A stretch of DNA of 53,948 bases from Hyphococcus sp. (GTDB lineage Bacteria; Pseudomonadota; Alphaproteobacteria; Caulobacterales; Parvularculaceae): contig JAJFFZ010000187.1 of NCBI GenBank assembly GCA_021776395.1, positions 1-53,948 on the forward strand, given 5' to 3'. Shown here in pieces: positions 52,171 through 53,948 of this stretch. A model generated the notes under the pieces. That model was given only the letters and a program-made list of their open reading frames with translations, was not told the DNA's origin and did no database searches. Every line of letters starts with the position of its first letter. Positions within the stretch are counted from its first letter, which is position 1. Position numbers and translations under genes: made by a program.

Positions 52171-52784
52171 GCGACAGGCTTAAACTCTATGGCGACCCGA
52201 TCAGCGGCAATTGTCTGAAGACAAAATGGACAGCCGACTACCTTGGGCTCGATTATGACTGGATCGCTCTTGATATTAGAAAGGGCGAGACCCGCACTGA
52301 TGAATTCCTGGCGATCAATCCGTTCGGACAAGTCCCGACAGCGGCGCTGGCTGACGGGCGCATCCTGACGCAGTCCAATGCGATCATGGTCTATCTGGTC
52401 GAGGCCCATGGCGGCGATTTGTTGCCTCGCGATCCTTATGACCGTGCGCAGGTTTTCAAATGGTTGTTCTGGGAGCAAAACTCGCACGAACCCTATATTG
52501 CCGGGCGGCGTTTCCGTAAAGCCTATCTCGGCCATGGGGATGAAAAAATCGACGCCGAATGGCTGCCGCGCGGTGAAGCGGCGCTGGGGTTGATGGAGCG
52601 CACCCTTCAGGACACGGATTACCTTGCAGGCGACCGCCTGACCCTCGCCGATATCGCGCTCGTTGCTTATACGCGCGTCGCCCATGAGGGCGGGTTCGAC
52701 CTTTCCGGCTTTGCCTCGGTGCGCGCCTGGATTGCGCGGGTTGAAAAAGATTTGTCGATTGATCCTGTGTCGGAGGCCGGCTGA
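52167..52784 (+). CDS. Glutathione S-transferase family protein
   Basis: A 205-residue GST. The thioredoxin-like N-terminal domain (LKLYGDPISGNCLKTKWTA; NPFGQVPTAALADGRIL; SNAIMVYLVE) and the helical C-terminal domain (DRLTLADIALVAYTRV, the N-capping box) are complete. It overlaps both neighbours by ATGA/TGATG, so it is translationally coupled inside the sulfite-reduction operon, an unusual position between DUF2849 and cysI. The role could be in handling glutathione-persulfide or another sulfur intermediate; that is speculation. Confidence 0.92.
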   Translation: MSDRLKLYGDPISGNCLKTKWTADYLGLDYDWIALDIRKGETRTDEFLAINPFGQVPTAALADGRILTQSNAIMVYLVEAHGGDLLPRDPYDRAQVFKWLFWEQNSHEPYIAGRRFRKAYLGHGDEKIDAEWLPRGEAALGLMERTLQDTDYLAGDRLTLADIALVAYTRVAHEGGFDLSGFASVRAWIARVEKDLSIDPVSEAG

Positions 52785-53948
52785 TGTATCGCTATGATGA
52801 GTTTGACGCGACGCTGGTTGGCGAACGGGTTGCGCAATTTCGCGGGCAGGTTGAGCGTCGGCTTTCCGGCGAGCTGAGTGAAGATCAGTTCAAGCCTTTG
52901 CGGCTGATGAACGGGCTCTATCTCCAGCTTCACGCTTATATGCTGCGCGTCGCTGTCCCCTATGGCACATTGTCATCGCGACAAATGCGCAAGCTGGCTC
53001 ATGTCGCGCGCAAATATGACAAAGGCTACGGCCATTTTACGACCCGCCAGAACATTCAATATAACTGGCCGGCGCTGGTTGATGTGCCGGATATTCTCGA
53101 CGATCTGGCCGAAGCTGAAATGCACGCCATTCAAACCTCGGGTAACTGCATCCGCAATGTAACGTCGGACCAATATGCCGGGGCGGCGGCTGATGAGGTC
53201 GAGGACCCGCGCATCTGGTGCGAGGTTATTCGCCAATGGTCGACGTTTCATCCGGAATTCACGTATCTCCCGCGCAAGTTCAAAATCGCCGTCACCGCCT
53301 CGCAAAATGACCGCGCCGCAATTCGGCTGCATGATATTGGCCTGCGCATTCATAGAAATGCCGCCGGTGAGGTTGGGTTTGAAGTGATTGTCGGCGGCGG
53401 GCTTGGACGCACGCCCTATATCGGCCACACCATCCGCGAATTTCTGCCGAAGAAGCATTTGCTGTCTTATCTGGAGGCGGTGTTGCGGGTTTATAATCTC
53501 GAAGGCCGCCGCGACAACCTCTATAAGGCGCGCATTAAAATTCTGGTGAATGCCGGCGGCGTGCAAAAGTTCACCGATATGGTGGAGGCGGAATGGACGG
53601 CGATCCGCAAGTCGGAAATCGATCTTCCGGCGGAAGAAATTGAGCGTATCCGCGCCTATTTTGCACCGCCGGATTTTGAAGCCCTGCCGGCTGAGAGCAC
53701 GGCGTTGGAGCAAAAGCGTAAGAGTGACACCGCGTTTGCCCGCTGGCTTCGGGTCAATACCGTCGCCCATAAAGCGCCCGGTTACGCCATCGTCAATATT
53801 TCGCTGAAACCGATTGGCGGCATTCCCGGCGACATATCCGATGTGCAGATGGAGGCGGTGGCGGATTTAGCCGCGCAATATTCGCAAGATGAAATCCGCG
53901 CGACGCATGAGCAAAATCTGGTGCTGCCGCATGTCAAGAAACACGACC
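52784..53948 (+). CDS. cysI: Nitrite/sulfite reductase hemoprotein, CysI type (3' end missing)
   Basis: The reading frame from ATG 52784 stays open to the right edge (388 codons of an expected 550-570). The ferredoxin-like half is present: FKPLRLMNGLYLQLHAYMLR, KGYGHFTTRQNIQYNW and QTSGNCIRNVTSD, the last typical of the siroheme-binding core. The Fe4S4 cysteines lie in the missing C-terminus. It reduces sulfite to sulfide with siroheme supplied by CysG; a nitrite role cannot be excluded. Its start overlaps the GST stop. Confidence 0.93.
   Translation, partial: MYRYDEFDATLVGERVAQFRGQVERRLSGELSEDQFKPLRLMNGLYLQLHAYMLRVAVPYGTLSSRQMRKLAHVARKYDKGYGHFTTRQNIQYNWPALVDVPDILDDLAEAEMHAIQTSGNCIRNVTSDQYAGAAADEVEDPRIWCEVIRQWSTFHPEFTYLPRKFKIAVTASQNDRAAIRLHDIGLRIHRNAAGEVGFEVIVGGGLGRTPYIGHTIREFLPKKHLLSYLEAVLRVYNLEGRRDNLYKARIKILVNAGGVQKFTDMVEAEWTAIRKSEIDLPAEEIERIRAYFAPPDFEALPAESTALEQKRKSDTAFARWLRVNTVAHKAPGYAIVNISLKPIGGIPGDISDVQMEAVADLAAQYSQDEIRATHEQNLVLPHVKKHD

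Overview
The window looks like chromosomal DNA from an alphaproteobacterium, probably a marine-type lineage near Parvularculales, Hyphomonadales or Caulobacterales. The basis is a class I lysyl-tRNA synthetase, a PhaR/PhaA/PhaB set, a cysG-DUF2849-cysI operon, a short-chain-acyl (ScfR-type) regulator divergent from isocitrate lyase, a DUF4908 protein, and a palindromic intergenic repeat of the kind scattered through alphaproteobacterial genomes. The placement is inference from gene content. No phage, transposase, CRISPR array or plasmid gene was found.

Layout. 1-4.4 kb: ScfR-like regulator (cut by the left edge) divergent from aceA (glyoxylate shunt), a Sel1-type lipoprotein, a structured intergenic stretch with a tiny ORF, and yidD. 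4.5-11.7 kb: thrS, then a surface-glycan group (O-antigen ligase-like protein, two GT2 glycosyltransferases, a GT39/83 polytopic transferase). 12-16.7 kb: a PAS-GGDEF-EAL protein and the PHA genes phaR <-> phaA-phaB; no PHA synthase is in the window. 16.8-22 kb: two exported unknowns, MarC, a class I LysRS gene broken by an in-frame amber codon, and small unknowns. 22-27.4 kb: the prkA-yeaH-spoVR stress operon, with a strong terminator just upstream. 27.6-34.6 kb: an exported duplicated alpha/beta-barrel protein, an aromatic/histidine operon (methyltransferase-hisC-tyrC), a glyoxalase neighbourhood (gloB, VOC protein, WYL regulator), an A+T-richer patch and tRNA-Gly(CCC). 34.8-38.7 kb: SYLF protein, a radical SAM enzyme, a DUF938 methyltransferase, then about 0.5 kb of apparently noncoding, heavily structured sequence ending in a perfect intrinsic terminator. 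38.7-49 kb: mostly housekeeping (DASS transporter, pyrD, MATE pump, hisI, cysS, PhyH dioxygenase, pirin, IscU-like protein). 49.2-53.9 kb: a LysR regulator divergent from the assimilatory sulfate operon cysG-DUF2849-GST-cysI, the last cut by the right edge.

Most of the window is ordinary core genome. The two observations most worth following are the unassigned structured RNA candidate at about 37.54-38.05 kb and the amber-interrupted lysyl-tRNA synthetase gene. Secondary points are the terminator and short ORF in front of prkA, the repeat-bearing scfR/aceA control region, a glutathione S-transferase translationally coupled inside a sulfite-reductase operon, and an unclassified radical SAM enzyme with extra C-terminal cysteines.
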